From: JAFASC01 sp034669505
Lineage (GTDB): Bacteria > Pseudomonadota > Alphaproteobacteria > Rhizobiales > Beijerinckiaceae
Reading direction: 5' to 3'
Length of the DNA: 64,000 nucleotides
Assembly (NCBI GenBank): GCA_034669505.1
Contig: JAXDNJ010000059.1
Coordinates: 81,365 to 145,364 of the forward strand
How positions within the stretch are numbered: position 1 is the first letter of the stretch; each line of letters starts with the position of its first letter. This document shows, piece by piece, positions 9,230-18,202 of the stretch. The notes below the pieces were generated by a model, which was not told the origin of the DNA, did no database searches, and saw only the letters and a list, made by a program, of their open reading frames with translations. A program made the translations under genes and the position numbers.

Positions 9230-10573
9230 TCAGGCCGAACGCACCTCGTCGAAGAAGCCCGACACGCGGCCCGAGAGATCGGCGGCCTTGGTCGAGAGCT
9301 GTCCCGAGGCGGCAATCAAACTGTTCGCGCATTGCGACAGCGCGCCGATCGCATCTTCGAGGCCGTTGATGTCGGAGACGGAGCGCTCGCTTTCGCTCTG
9401 CGACGAACTCACGTGCTGGAGGATCGTTCGGGTCGCGTGTTCCTGCTGGTTGACCGCCTCGGAAATAGCCTGGGTCGCCGGCATGATCGTCGCCATCTGC
9501 TCGGCCGCCTGCGCCAGCGCTTCGGCTGCCTGCCGCGTTTGGTCCTGCGTGACGCTCACCCAATGCGAAATTTGCTCGGTGGCACGCTCGGTCTCGGCAG
9601 CGAGCTTTTTTACCTCCGCCGCGACGACGACAAAGCCGCCGCCGGCGCGTCCGGCGCGCGCCGCCTCGATCGTCGCGTTTAACGCAAGCAGATTGGTCTG
9701 CGAGGCGATGGCGTTGACCATCCCGACGAGCGCGCCAATCTTTTCCGCCGTGCCTGAGAGGTCTGCGATCGTCATCTCGGATTTGTTCAGCGCGTCAAGT
9801 GCGGCGGTGGCGCGTTGCCGGCTGTCATCCGCCCGGTCGCTGATCTCGTGGCTGGCGGACATGAGGCTCGAAAGCTCGGTCGCCGTTTGCGCCACGCTCT
9901 CGGAGCTGCTCTGCGCCGCGTGAACCGCGCGCGTGCCGCGGTGCTGGGTCGCTTCGATGACGCCGGTCAGATCATTCGAGGTCGACTGGAATGTATTTGC
10001 CGCGCCGGTGAGGGACTTCAGAACATGCTCGATCGAGGAGCCGATTCGAGCGATAGCCTTTTCGAGCGCGTCGCGTCGTGCCGACGCGAGTTTCATCAGG
10101 TCGGCGGCCTCTATCGAGGACATGGTCGCCGTGTCGAATGCGAGACATCTTATCACGAGACGATATCGCTCGACGGCGCGGCGGCGCTGCCACGGTCGTG
10201 CGGCGGCGATGCTTTCGCACAAAAGCCAGGACATGACGTGGCAGAAGAACATGTGCGAGCGCAGACTCGTGCCGGCTTCGTCATGAGCATTGGCGAGCCG
10301 CTTGGCGCTGGCGAAATACGAATCCTCGAACGTCGCTTCGAAGAGCAGTTTTATGTGCGTCTGGGCGATATCGAAGAGGTCGCTACTGTGCTTCTGCACG
10401 AGGCCGGCAAGCCCTGTCACGGGCGCGTGCAGTTCGAAGAACTTTTGTACCCCGCCCGGCAAGAGCTCGTGAATGAGCGGACGTAGTGCGCGAATTTCCT
10501 CGGCCCGGCCGACGAGGTCGTACAGCGCCAGCCGATCGTGGATCGTGATAATGGGTGTCATGAGACGCGCCAT
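9230..10573 (-). CDS. Globin-coupled methyl-accepting chemotaxis-type sensor
   Basis: A soluble sensor of about 447 residues with no membrane segment. Residues 1-150 have the sensor-globin pattern, with a proximal-type histidine near residue 97 in KRLANAHDEAG, aligning with the haem-ligand region of HemAT. The C-terminal half is a long coiled coil with the MCP hairpin tip IASQTNLLALNATIEAARAG and GGGFVVVAAEVKKLA. It should bind haem and signal oxygen or redox state to a CheA/CheW array, or act alone. The frame begins at a TTG at 10582; ATG 10573 or 10561 are better starts. No chemotaxis gene is adjacent. Confidence 0.88.
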   Translation of the reverse strand: MARLMTPIITIHDRLALYDLVGRAEEIRALRPLIHELLPGGVQKFFELHAPVTGLAGLVQKHSSDLFDIAQTHIKLLFEATFEDSYFASAKRLANAHDEAGTSLRSHMFFCHVMSWLLCESIAAARPWQRRRAVERYRLVIRCLAFDTATMSSIEAADLMKLASARRDALEKAIARIGSSIEHVLKSLTGAANTFQSTSNDLTGVIEATQHRGTRAVHAAQSSSESVAQTATELSSLMSASHEISDRADDSRQRATAALDALNKSEMTIADLSGTAEKIGALVGMVNAIASQTNLLALNATIEAARAGRAGGGFVVVAAEVKKLAAETERATEQISHWVSVTQDQTRQAAEALAQAAEQMATIMPATQAISEAVNQQEHATRTILQHVSSSQSESERSVSDINGLEDAIGALSQCANSLIAASGQLSTKAADLSGRVSGFFDEVRSA

Positions 10574-10648
10574 GAACCGCAACTATGAATCGAAAGTGTT
10601 TACGCCGCGTTATCCATGCTGCGTGCCGATTGGGACGCGGGCGGAGGA

Positions 10649-11578
10649 ATGGTGCCGGGCGAGCCGTTGATCCTGCGAGCCGGTTCGGCACGGGCCGCAA
10701 TCGCGCTCAGAGGCGCGGAATGGCGAGAATGGTCGATCGGCGGCACCGATCTCCTCTGGCCGGGCGATCCGGCGGTGTGGGCGGCCATCGCGCCCGTTCT
10801 CTTCCCGGTCGTCGGCTGGACGCGGCAGAGCCGCGTGCGCGTCGGGTCGACGCATTACGCGCTCGGCTTGCACGGTTTTGCGGCCGCTATCGGCTTTGCC
10901 CTTGCCGAGCACGGCGACGATTACGCGACCCTCGTGCTGGAAGATGGGCCGCAGACCCGCTCCGCTTACCCCTTCCCGTTCCGGCTCGAGATCGAATACC
11001 GGCTGCGCGAGCACGCAATGGACATTGCGCTTTCGGTCAGAAATACCGGCGACGAGCCGATGCCTTACGCGATCGGCCTCCATCCGGGCTTCCGCTGGCC
11101 CTTTGCGGGGTCGGATGCCGGGCACAGGATCATCTTCGAGGCGCCGGAGCGCGCGGAAGTGCCGGTCATCGGGCCGGGCGGCCTGTTCTCAGCACAAAAG
11201 CGGACGGTACCCCTGGAAGGAACGCTCCTGCGCCTCACGGCCGATCTGTTCGCGCAGGAGGCGCTGTGCTTCCTAGATGTCGCCAGCCGCAAGCTTCTCT
11301 ACGACAGCGGTGGGGGACCGGGGCTGCTCATCTCCCTCGAAAATTTTTCCCACGTCGCGCTGTGGGCGCGGCCGCCGGCGCCGTTCCTGGCGATAGAAGC
11401 CTGGACCGGCCACGGCGACCCGGAAAATTTCGACGGCGATCTCTTCGACAAGCCCTCGATGATCGTTCTTCCAGCGGGCGCGCAGGGCCGCCATGCGGTC
11501 CGCTACGAGTTCGTCCCGGACGTGTCGCGGCTCGGGCTGGATTTGCAGGCGGTCGCGCATCTGCCAAAAGGGCCCTGA
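10649..11578 (+). CDS. Aldose 1-epimerase-like protein
   Basis: A roughly 309-residue beta-rich protein of the galactose-mutarotase fold. Conserved pieces are LGLHGFA (first catalytic His region), YAIGLHPGFRWP (second His region) and the C-terminal FLAIEAWTG, where a Glu of the family acts as base. It probably interconverts sugar anomers; the sugar is not known. Start choice is uncertain: ATG 10649 has GGAGGA very close upstream, GTG 10652 has better spacing to it, and ATG 10616 lacks a ribosome site. folD follows 60 bp later. Confidence 0.85.
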   Translation: MVPGEPLILRAGSARAAIALRGAEWREWSIGGTDLLWPGDPAVWAAIAPVLFPVVGWTRQSRVRVGSTHYALGLHGFAAAIGFALAEHGDDYATLVLEDGPQTRSAYPFPFRLEIEYRLREHAMDIALSVRNTGDEPMPYAIGLHPGFRWPFAGSDAGHRIIFEAPERAEVPVIGPGGLFSAQKRTVPLEGTLLRLTADLFAQEALCFLDVASRKLLYDSGGGPGLLISLENFSHVALWARPPAPFLAIEAWTGHGDPENFDGDLFDKPSMIVLPAGAQGRHAVRYEFVPDVSRLGLDLQAVAHLPKGP

Positions 11579-11638
11579 ACCAGGGAAGTCAGATCGGTGC
11601 AAGCGCAAGCAGCGGCAGCCATAAACCAAGATCGGAAT

Positions 11639-12562
11639 ATGGGCAGCATTCTCCGCCCATCCGGAGAGAAGGCCCTCGTCATCGATGGGCGCGCCGCCGC
11701 CGACCGGCTTCTCGCCAACGTGGGCGCCGAGGCCGAGACGCTCTTGCGCCGGGGCGTCAAGCCGGGACTTGCGACCGTCCTCGTCGGCGAAAATGCTGCG
11801 AGCCGCGTCTATGTCGGCTCGAAGGGCAAGGCGGCACGCGCCTGCGGCTTCCATTCTGTGCAGCACGACCTTGCGGCCGAAACCAGCGAGGCGGATCTGC
11901 TCGCCCTGATCACGCAACTGAACCAGGATGAGGCCATCCACGGCATTCTCGTGCAGCTGCCACTGCCGAAAGCCATCGACGCGACACGCGTCATCGAGGC
12001 GATCGCGCCGGAAAAGGACGTGGACGGTTTCAGTCCGGTCAATGTTGGGCGCATCGCCATCGGCGAGACGGAGCGCGCTTTCGTGCCGTGCACGCCCGCC
12101 GGCGCGCTGCTTCTCATCGGCGAAGCCGCCAAGGCCCTCGGTCAGGATTTGCGCGGCGCCGATGCCTTGATCGTCGGACGGTCCAATATCGTCGGGAAAC
12201 CGATGGCGCAGCTGCTTCTGCAACGCGATGCGACGGTCACGACAGCCCATTCGCGCACCCGTGACCTTCCGGCGCTGGTCGGGCGCGCCGACATTCTCGT
12301 CGCGGCGGTCGGCCTGCCCGAAATGATCCACGGCGACTGGGTGAAGCCTGGTGCAATCGTCATCGACGTCGGCATCAACCGTGTGCCGCAGGAGACCGCG
12401 CCGGGCCAAGCGCCGAAGACGCGACTGGTGGGCGACGTCGGATTCGCGCAAGCGCTCGCCCACGCCGGTGCCATCACTCCGGTGCCAGGCGGCGTCGGGC
12501 CGATGACCATCGCCATGCTCATGGCAAACACTCTGCGTGCGGCGAAACGCCTGGCCGCCTAA
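11639..12562 (+). CDS. folD: Bifunctional methylenetetrahydrofolate dehydrogenase/cyclohydrolase
   Basis: Interconverts 5,10-methylene-THF and 10-formyl-THF in one-carbon metabolism. The catalytic lysine is K62 in YVGSKGKA; HGILVQLPLP, the NADP-binding GRSNIVGKPM and the C-terminal TPVPGGVGPMTIAML are all conserved. From ATG 11639 it is 307 residues; a GTG at 11597 would add 14 residues. Upstream lies the aldose-epimerase-like gene, downstream a Crp/Fnr regulator. Confidence 0.97.
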   Translation: MGSILRPSGEKALVIDGRAAADRLLANVGAEAETLLRRGVKPGLATVLVGENAASRVYVGSKGKAARACGFHSVQHDLAAETSEADLLALITQLNQDEAIHGILVQLPLPKAIDATRVIEAIAPEKDVDGFSPVNVGRIAIGETERAFVPCTPAGALLLIGEAAKALGQDLRGADALIVGRSNIVGKPMAQLLLQRDATVTTAHSRTRDLPALVGRADILVAAVGLPEMIHGDWVKPGAIVIDVGINRVPQETAPGQAPKTRLVGDVGFAQALAHAGAITPVPGGVGPMTIAMLMANTLRAAKRLAA

Positions 12563-12648
12563 TCCGAAAGAGTGGCGGCCGAGGCCTTCCGTATGAGCGC
12601 CGGTCTCGTGCTAACTTGCCGCGTGTGTCCTGGATGGGCAGGGAGACC

Positions 12649-13341
12649 ATGCAGAACCTTTTCAGCCGGATTGCCTTCTTCAAGGACGTTGTCGATCTCG
12701 AGGTCGAGAAGTTCGAACGCCGTTGCCTTTGGCGCCGCGTCGAGGAGGGCGAGACCGTCGTCGACTATGAAGACGAGAGCTCCGACGTCTATTTCATTAT
12801 GGCCGGAGACGTTCGCGTGCTCATCCGCACCCCCGCCGGCAAGGAGATTATTCTTGCCGAGATGCGGCCGGGCCAATTCTTTGGCGAACTCTCGGCTATC
12901 GACGGAGTCAAGCGCTCGGCCAATGTGACGGCCCTGACCCGCTCTGAAGTGTGCATCATGCCGGCCGTGGTGTTTCGCGACGTCATTTTCGCATCGCGAA
13001 CCGCCTGCGACAAGATTTTGAAGATGCTGAGCGGCCGCGTGCGCGAACTCAATCACCGGCTCGCCGAACTCTCCGTTCTCGACCTCAAGCACCGGCTCTA
13101 TTCGGAGCTGATGCGCCTTTCCCATCCCCGCCCGGGGCATCAGGGCGAACGCGTCGTCACGCCGCCCCCTTATCATCACATCCTTGCGGCGCGGATCGGA
13201 TGCCGGCGCGAACAGGTGACCCGTGAACTCTCGGCGATGACCGGCGAAGGGATCATCGAAAAGACCCGCGGCGCGCTCGTCATCCTCAAGCCGCAGGTTT
13301 TGCAAACGCGGCTACAGAACGCGCTGCGCGAGGATGCCTAG
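12649..13341 (+). CDS. Crp/Fnr-family transcriptional regulator
   Basis: A 230-residue two-domain regulator. Residues 1-120 form a cyclic-nucleotide-binding beta barrel with FFGELSAIDGVKRSANVTAL, the phosphate-binding cassette. A dimer helix follows at about 130-160, and a winged helix with LAARIGCRREQVTRELSAM is near residues 180-205. No N-terminal cysteine set is seen, so it is Crp-like rather than an Fe-S Fnr. GGGAG four bases before ATG 12649 decides the start; TTG 12616 and ATG 12634 are less likely. The ABC transporter genes start two bases after its stop, so it may be co-transcribed with or control them. Confidence 0.92.
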   Translation: MQNLFSRIAFFKDVVDLEVEKFERRCLWRRVEEGETVVDYEDESSDVYFIMAGDVRVLIRTPAGKEIILAEMRPGQFFGELSAIDGVKRSANVTALTRSEVCIMPAVVFRDVIFASRTACDKILKMLSGRVRELNHRLAELSVLDLKHRLYSELMRLSHPRPGHQGERVVTPPPYHHILAARIGCRREQVTRELSAMTGEGIIEKTRGALVILKPQVLQTRLQNALREDA

Positions 13342-13343
13342 AC

Positions 13344-14393
13344 GTGACGATCGGCCCGCCGCTTGTCCGTCTGGATCGGGTGACGAAGCGGTTCGGTGCA
13401 GTGCCAGCCGTTCACGACGTCAGCCTCGACATCGCAGTGGGCGAATTTTTCGCACTCCTCGGACCCTCCGGCTGCGGTAAGACCACGCTCATGCGCCTCA
13501 TCGCCGGCTTCGAGCAGCCGGACGAGGGCCGCATCTTCATAGGCGGCGTGGATGTGACGGATGTGCCGCCGCATAAGCGGCCGGTGAACATGATGTTCCA
13601 GTCCTATGCGCTCTTCCCGCATATGAGCGTCGAGAAGAATGTCGGCTTCGGTTTGAACCAGGAGGGCGCGCCCAGGGCTGAAATTGCCGCGCGGGTCGTT
13701 GAAATGCTGCGGCTCGTGCAGCTTGAGGCGCTCGGGAAGCGGCGGCCGGATCAGCTGTCCGGCGGCCAGAAACAGCGCGTGGCGTTGGCGCGCGCGCTCG
13801 CCAAACGGCCTAAACTTCTGCTGCTCGACGAGCCGCTTGCGGCGCTCGATCGCAAACTGCGTGAGCAGACGCAATTCGAATTGAAAGAAGTGCAGCGCCG
13901 GCTAGGAACCGCGTTCGTCGTCGTTACGCATGACCAGGAGGAAGCGAGCGTCATGGCCTCGCGCATCGCCGTCATGCGCGCGGGCGAGCTCGAGCAGATC
14001 GGCACGCCGGCCGAAATCTATGCCCGCCCGGCATCGCGGTTCGTGGCGGAATTTATCGGCGACATCAATATATTGGAAGCTGATGCGAAGGACGGACAAG
14101 AGCTCATCCATACATCGAACGAGGATGCGAATTCCACCCACCCTCTTGCGACCGCAGTCAGGCCCGAGCGCATCGTGATCGAAAGCGATTCCGGCGCTTC
14201 GGCCAACGGACTTGCAGGAATAATCGACGATTTCGCGTTCCGCGGCAGCGACACTCTTTATCGCGTTCGGCTCGATTCGGGGCGAGTGCTGCGCGTTGTC
14301 GCGGCGAACTCGGACGGCCGCGATGCATTCCGGCCGGGCGACAAGGTGCGTGTGCGGATTCCGCATGAGGCCTGCATTCCCCTGCATCAGTGA
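13344..14393 (+). CDS. ABC transporter ATP-binding protein, spermidine/putrescine type (PotA-like)
   Basis: A 349-residue ATPase with Walker A GPSGCGKT at residues 40-47, signature LSGGQKQR, Walker B LLLLDEP and a switch His in VTHDQEEA. A C-terminal TOBE domain (about 250-349) follows, typical of the polyamine/iron/molybdate importer class. It begins with GTG two bases after the regulator stop and overlaps the start of the first permease. The substrate is inferred as polyamine or a similar cation only from subfamily resemblance. Confidence 0.92.
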   Translation: MTIGPPLVRLDRVTKRFGAVPAVHDVSLDIAVGEFFALLGPSGCGKTTLMRLIAGFEQPDEGRIFIGGVDVTDVPPHKRPVNMMFQSYALFPHMSVEKNVGFGLNQEGAPRAEIAARVVEMLRLVQLEALGKRRPDQLSGGQKQRVALARALAKRPKLLLLDEPLAALDRKLREQTQFELKEVQRRLGTAFVVVTHDQEEASVMASRIAVMRAGELEQIGTPAEIYARPASRFVAEFIGDINILEADAKDGQELIHTSNEDANSTHPLATAVRPERIVIESDSGASANGLAGIIDDFAFRGSDTLYRVRLDSGRVLRVVAANSDGRDAFRPGDKVRVRIPHEACIPLHQ

Positions 14394-15322
14394 TGGATGC
14401 GAAGCCTCAACGCGCGCCGAGACGCAGAGCAGGTCTTAATTGGCTTGTGATTGCCGTCCCTTATACTTGGCTGCTGTTCTTCTTTCTCGCGCCCTTCGCG
14501 CTTGTGTTTAAAATCTCGCTCTCGCAATCGGCGCTAAGCCAGCCGCCATATGCGCCCGTCTTTGATTCGTCCGACGGCGTCCGATCGCTGCTCGAAAAAT
14601 TCTCGAGCCTTTCGTTTGAATCCTTTAGCGGTCTTTTCAGCGACAGCCTCTACATCGACTCCTACATCTCGTCGGTTCTTATCGCCGCGATCGCGACTAT
14701 CCTGACGCTAGTCGTTGCTTATCCCTTTGCGCTTGCAATCGCCCGCTCGTCACCAGGAGTAAGGCCAATCCTTTTAGGTCTGGCGATCGCTCCGTTTTGG
14801 ACCAGCTTTTTGATTCGCGTCTATGCCTGGATCGCGATCCTCAAAGATGAAGGCCTGCTCAGCCATTTCTTGATAAGCCTCGGCCTCATCCATGCGCCGC
14901 TTGGCTTATTTGCGACCAACACCGCAGTCGTGATCGGCATTGTTTATTCCTACCTGCCTTTCATGCTTCTGCCGCTCTATGCCGCGATCGAGGGGCAGGA
15001 TCCGGTTCTGCTCGAAGCGGCAGCCGATCTCGGCGCCTCGCCTTGGCGGGTGTTCCTGCGGATTACGCTGCCGCTTTCGGCAGGCGGAATCATTGCCGGC
15101 TCGCTTCTCGTGTTCATTCCGGCAGTCGGAGAGTTCGTCATTCCAGATCTGCTCGGCGGCTCGGACACGCTGATGATCGGGCGCACGCTGTGGAATGATT
15201 TCTTCGTCAACCGCGATTGGCCGACAGCGTCGGCTGCCGCGATCGTGCTTTTGATCCTGCTCGTTGGTCCGCTCCTCGTTTACGAGCGCCTCCAGCTTCA
15301 GGACGAAGGGCGGCGCATATGA
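14393..15322 (+). CDS. ABC transporter permease, PotB-like
   Basis: A 309-residue membrane protein with about six helices. Near residue 200 it has the permease EAA-type loop EAAADLGASPWRVFLRITLP, which docks on the ATPase. A large periplasmic loop after the first helix (residues 45-90) is typical of PotB. The ATG at 14393 overlaps the ATPase stop (a GTG at 14390 is also in frame) and the stop overlaps the next permease by ATGA, so the three genes are translationally coupled. Confidence 0.92.
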   Translation: MDAKPQRAPRRRAGLNWLVIAVPYTWLLFFFLAPFALVFKISLSQSALSQPPYAPVFDSSDGVRSLLEKFSSLSFESFSGLFSDSLYIDSYISSVLIAAIATILTLVVAYPFALAIARSSPGVRPILLGLAIAPFWTSFLIRVYAWIAILKDEGLLSHFLISLGLIHAPLGLFATNTAVVIGIVYSYLPFMLLPLYAAIEGQDPVLLEAAADLGASPWRVFLRITLPLSAGGIIAGSLLVFIPAVGEFVIPDLLGGSDTLMIGRTLWNDFFVNRDWPTASAAAIVLLILLVGPLLVYERLQLQDEGRRI

Positions 15323-16101
15323 AAGCACGCGCCAAAGCCGCCCGGGCCGGCATGCTTACGGCAGGATTTGCGTTTCTCTACGGGCCGATTCTCCTCCTCA
15401 TCATTTTCAGCTTCAACGCCTCGCGTCTCGTCACGGTCTGGGGCGGATTGTCGACGCGCTGGTACGCGGCCCTCGCGCAGGATGCGCAACTCATATCAAG
15501 CGTGCGCACGAGCCTCTTAGTTGCCGTGCTCTCCGCCACGATCGCAACGTTCAACGGGACGCTCGCCGCGATTGCCCTCGTGCGCTTCGGGCGCTTCCGC
15601 ACGCGCACGCTCTTTGCTGGGGCGATCTATGCGCCCCTTGTTATGCCGGAAGTGATCCTCGGCCTGTCGTTGCTGCTGCTATTTGTGGCGCTCGGCGTCG
15701 AGCGCGGCTTCTGGACGATTGTCGTCGCGCACGCGACCTTCACGATGTGCTTCGTTACGGTCGTGGTGCAGAGCCGACTCGTCGGCTTCGATCGCGCGCT
15801 CGAAGAGGCGGCGATGGATCTGGGCGCAAATCCCCTACGTACGTTCACCTCGATCACGCTGCCGCTGATCCGGCCGGCGATCGTCGGCGGATTCCTGCTC
15901 GCCTTCACCCTGTCGTTAGACGATCTCGTCATCGCCAGTTTTACCGCCGGGCCAGGATCGACAACGCTGCCGATGCGCGTCTACAGCCAAGTGCGCCTTG
16001 GCGTCTCGCCGGAGATCAATGCGATCTCGACGCTGATGCTGGCCAGCGTCGGGTTGGTGCTTTTGTCGGTCGCCGCACTCTCGCGCCGGCGGACCAGCTG
16101 A
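15319..16101 (+). CDS. ABC transporter permease, PotC-like
   Basis: The second permease, 260 residues, with about six helices and the loop EEAAMDLGANPLRTFTSITLP. The C-terminal half contains FLLAFTLSLDDLVIASFTAGPG, strongly typical of PotC. The frame is open upstream to 15217, but ATG 15319 overlaps the PotB-like stop (ATGA) and starts the conserved helix. No solute-binding protein gene (potD or potF) follows; the next gene is convergent. Confidence 0.93.
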   Translation: MKARAKAARAGMLTAGFAFLYGPILLLIIFSFNASRLVTVWGGLSTRWYAALAQDAQLISSVRTSLLVAVLSATIATFNGTLAAIALVRFGRFRTRTLFAGAIYAPLVMPEVILGLSLLLLFVALGVERGFWTIVVAHATFTMCFVTVVVQSRLVGFDRALEEAAMDLGANPLRTFTSITLPLIRPAIVGGFLLAFTLSLDDLVIASFTAGPGSTTLPMRVYSQVRLGVSPEINAISTLMLASVGLVLLSVAALSRRRTS

Positions 16102-16103
16102 TC

Positions 16104-18071
16104 TTATTGACCGGCTTTGTCCGGACTGGTCCCAGACTGTGAGCCGCTCTCGCGATAGAGTCGCTCGGCCGCCCCGGAGCGGCGGATGAGGCTCTGCGCA
16201 TCGGGCACGATTGCCGGGTCATCCCAGCTGCCTATCACCTCGAATGGCAGTTGCGTCGGCTGCGACCCCTCCCTGGCCGATGTCGCGTCGCTCGACATCT
16301 GCGTCGCCATGCCTTTGAGCGCTAGCAGGCGGTCGGCGATCTGGACCGAGCCGGTCATGCCGATAGAAAGACCCGGGGCGCTTGCAGAGGCGTCGACGAT
16401 CTCGGCGATGCCTTTGTTGATGCGGAACGTGCCGACGGCTTGGTCGAAGACAGTGCGTCCGCCGCGTATCTCATTGAGGCTCGACAGCGGCCGCGTCGTC
16501 ACGCGCCGCAAGGCCTCATTGAGATCGAGCCCGCCGATATCGGCCTGCGCGATGGAAAATTGCCCCTTGCCATCGAGCCCGCGAATTGTCTGCAGCACGT
16601 TATCGCCGGCAGCCTCCATCGATACGGACGCGTTCAGGGTGCCGGAAATGCGTGGGCGGTCGAGCAAATCCCACGCGAGCGCACCGGCGTCGACATTGGC
16701 AAGCTGTGCATTGCCCCGGAGATCGAGCGCATTGCCGCCCGCCCCGACGGCACTGAGCCGGGCTTTGAACAGCCCTTTGTAGGCTTTGGCCTCTGCGAGT
16801 GCGAGTTCGAGCCGGCCGGCCTTCATTAGCAGCGACAGGGCGGCGTCATCGAATTGGATTCGGCGCAGACGCGTGCGCGCCGCAGAAACCCGGAGATCCA
16901 CATCGATTTTCGAGAGGTCGCGGAGTTCGAACGGCTCGTGCGTCCATTGTCCTTCAGGCGTGACCGCCGGAGTGATCTCGGCGATGATAGGGTCGAGCGC
17001 GAGCTCGCTCGCCGCCAGCGTACCTGCAAGCGATGGGCGCGGGCCGTCACTGCGCAAAGCCAGCGTGCCTTCAAAGTCGTTGCGGTCGAGGCTCAGCCGA
17101 AGATTTGACAGCGAGAAGCCGTTGTTGGCAATCGTCGCCTCGCTATTGAGCGAAGTGTCGCCGAGCAGCCCAGGAAGGGGGATCGCGATGTTGGCGAGAC
17201 GCCCGAGATGCCGCAGGGAGGGGGTGGAGGCGACGACGCGCCCGACGAACTGGGGGTGCGGTCCCGCCGAGGCATTGCCGTTCGCGGAAAGCGAAAGCGA
17301 GACGCTCTTCACCCGTAGCGTCGCTGCGCTCTGATCGCCGCGAAGCAGATTGGCGGGCTGGGCGAGCCAAAAGTCGACGCTCGCGGGCTCCCCGCGCCAG
17401 GCGAAAGTTCCCGCCACAGTCGCCGGTGCGCTGATCCGGCGCCAGTCGAACGTGCCGTCGATATGGTCGATGACGATGTCGGGCTCGCCCTCGCGCTGCA
17501 AGAAGGCCGACCCGGACTGGACTTTGAGCACGCCAAGCCGCACGTCGTCGGTGCGGTCGGCTTCGAGCGTCGCTGCCGGCGCTTGGGCCGCCTGAGCGAT
17601 GGCTCCGGCGATCGCCGGATGGCGATCGAGGTCCATCGTCATATGCGGACGCAGCAGCGTCGCCTCGGCGACCTCCAGCCGCCCGGCCAGGAGCGGTAAC
17701 AGCCGCACCCGGGCCCGCACTTTGCGGGTGTGGATCGAAAGGAAACGTTGGTCGTCCGCGAGCGCAACGTCCGAGACGCTGATCCGCGGCGGCAGAGCCG
17801 TGAAGATGGCGCGGCCGCTGCCGACGAAATTCAGGCCGGTTGCCGATTTGACCTGGGCCGCGATCTCGCGGTCCACGGTCTGCTGCGGCAGCGTCCAGGG
17901 GATGAACCCGGCGGCAAGGCAGACGATGACAAACGCCGTGAGGATCAGCAGAGCCTTTCGATGGAGGCGCACGAAATCGGCATCGGGCCGCCAAAGCAGC
18001 GACGCGCGACGCATCGCCGAGATCGCTGCGTTCTTACGTCCACCTGAGACACGGGACTTCATGATCGCCAT
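16104..18071 (-). CDS. AsmA family protein
   Basis: A 655-residue protein with one N-terminal membrane helix (about residues 42-62, LILTAFVIVCLAAGFIPWTL), then a long beta-rich periplasmic region. N-terminal AsmA features include VDREIAAQVKSATGLNFVGSG and the C-terminal AsmA-like domain spans about 450-600. The family is linked to outer-membrane biogenesis and anterograde phospholipid transport. It ends two bases from the convergent PotC-like stop. The start could be ATG 18071 or 18062. Confidence 0.88.
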   Translation of the reverse strand: MAIMKSRVSGGRKNAAISAMRRASLLWRPDADFVRLHRKALLILTAFVIVCLAAGFIPWTLPQQTVDREIAAQVKSATGLNFVGSGRAIFTALPPRISVSDVALADDQRFLSIHTRKVRARVRLLPLLAGRLEVAEATLLRPHMTMDLDRHPAIAGAIAQAAQAPAATLEADRTDDVRLGVLKVQSGSAFLQREGEPDIVIDHIDGTFDWRRISAPATVAGTFAWRGEPASVDFWLAQPANLLRGDQSAATLRVKSVSLSLSANGNASAGPHPQFVGRVVASTPSLRHLGRLANIAIPLPGLLGDTSLNSEATIANNGFSLSNLRLSLDRNDFEGTLALRSDGPRPSLAGTLAASELALDPIIAEITPAVTPEGQWTHEPFELRDLSKIDVDLRVSAARTRLRRIQFDDAALSLLMKAGRLELALAEAKAYKGLFKARLSAVGAGGNALDLRGNAQLANVDAGALAWDLLDRPRISGTLNASVSMEAAGDNVLQTIRGLDGKGQFSIAQADIGGLDLNEALRRVTTRPLSSLNEIRGGRTVFDQAVGTFRINKGIAEIVDASASAPGLSIGMTGSVQIADRLLALKGMATQMSSDATSAREGSQPTQLPFEVIGSWDDPAIVPDAQSLIRRSGAAERLYRESGSQSGTSPDKAGQ

Positions 18072-18202
18072 TCACCTGCCAACGGCCGCGTCTTCCGGGA
18101 GGAGCGGGGCGAGATCGTGGCTGAGCTGCGACAAAGCCTAGCCGCTCAGGTGAAGCCGCCATGGCGTGCGCTTTCGGCAACAGGTGACGCGATCGGGAGG
18201 CG

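Noticed and set aside
10585..11931. A 448-codon plus-strand frame across the epimerase-like gene and folD
   Set aside because: Out-of-frame shadow with an Arg/Pro-rich product; the real frames show conserved motifs.
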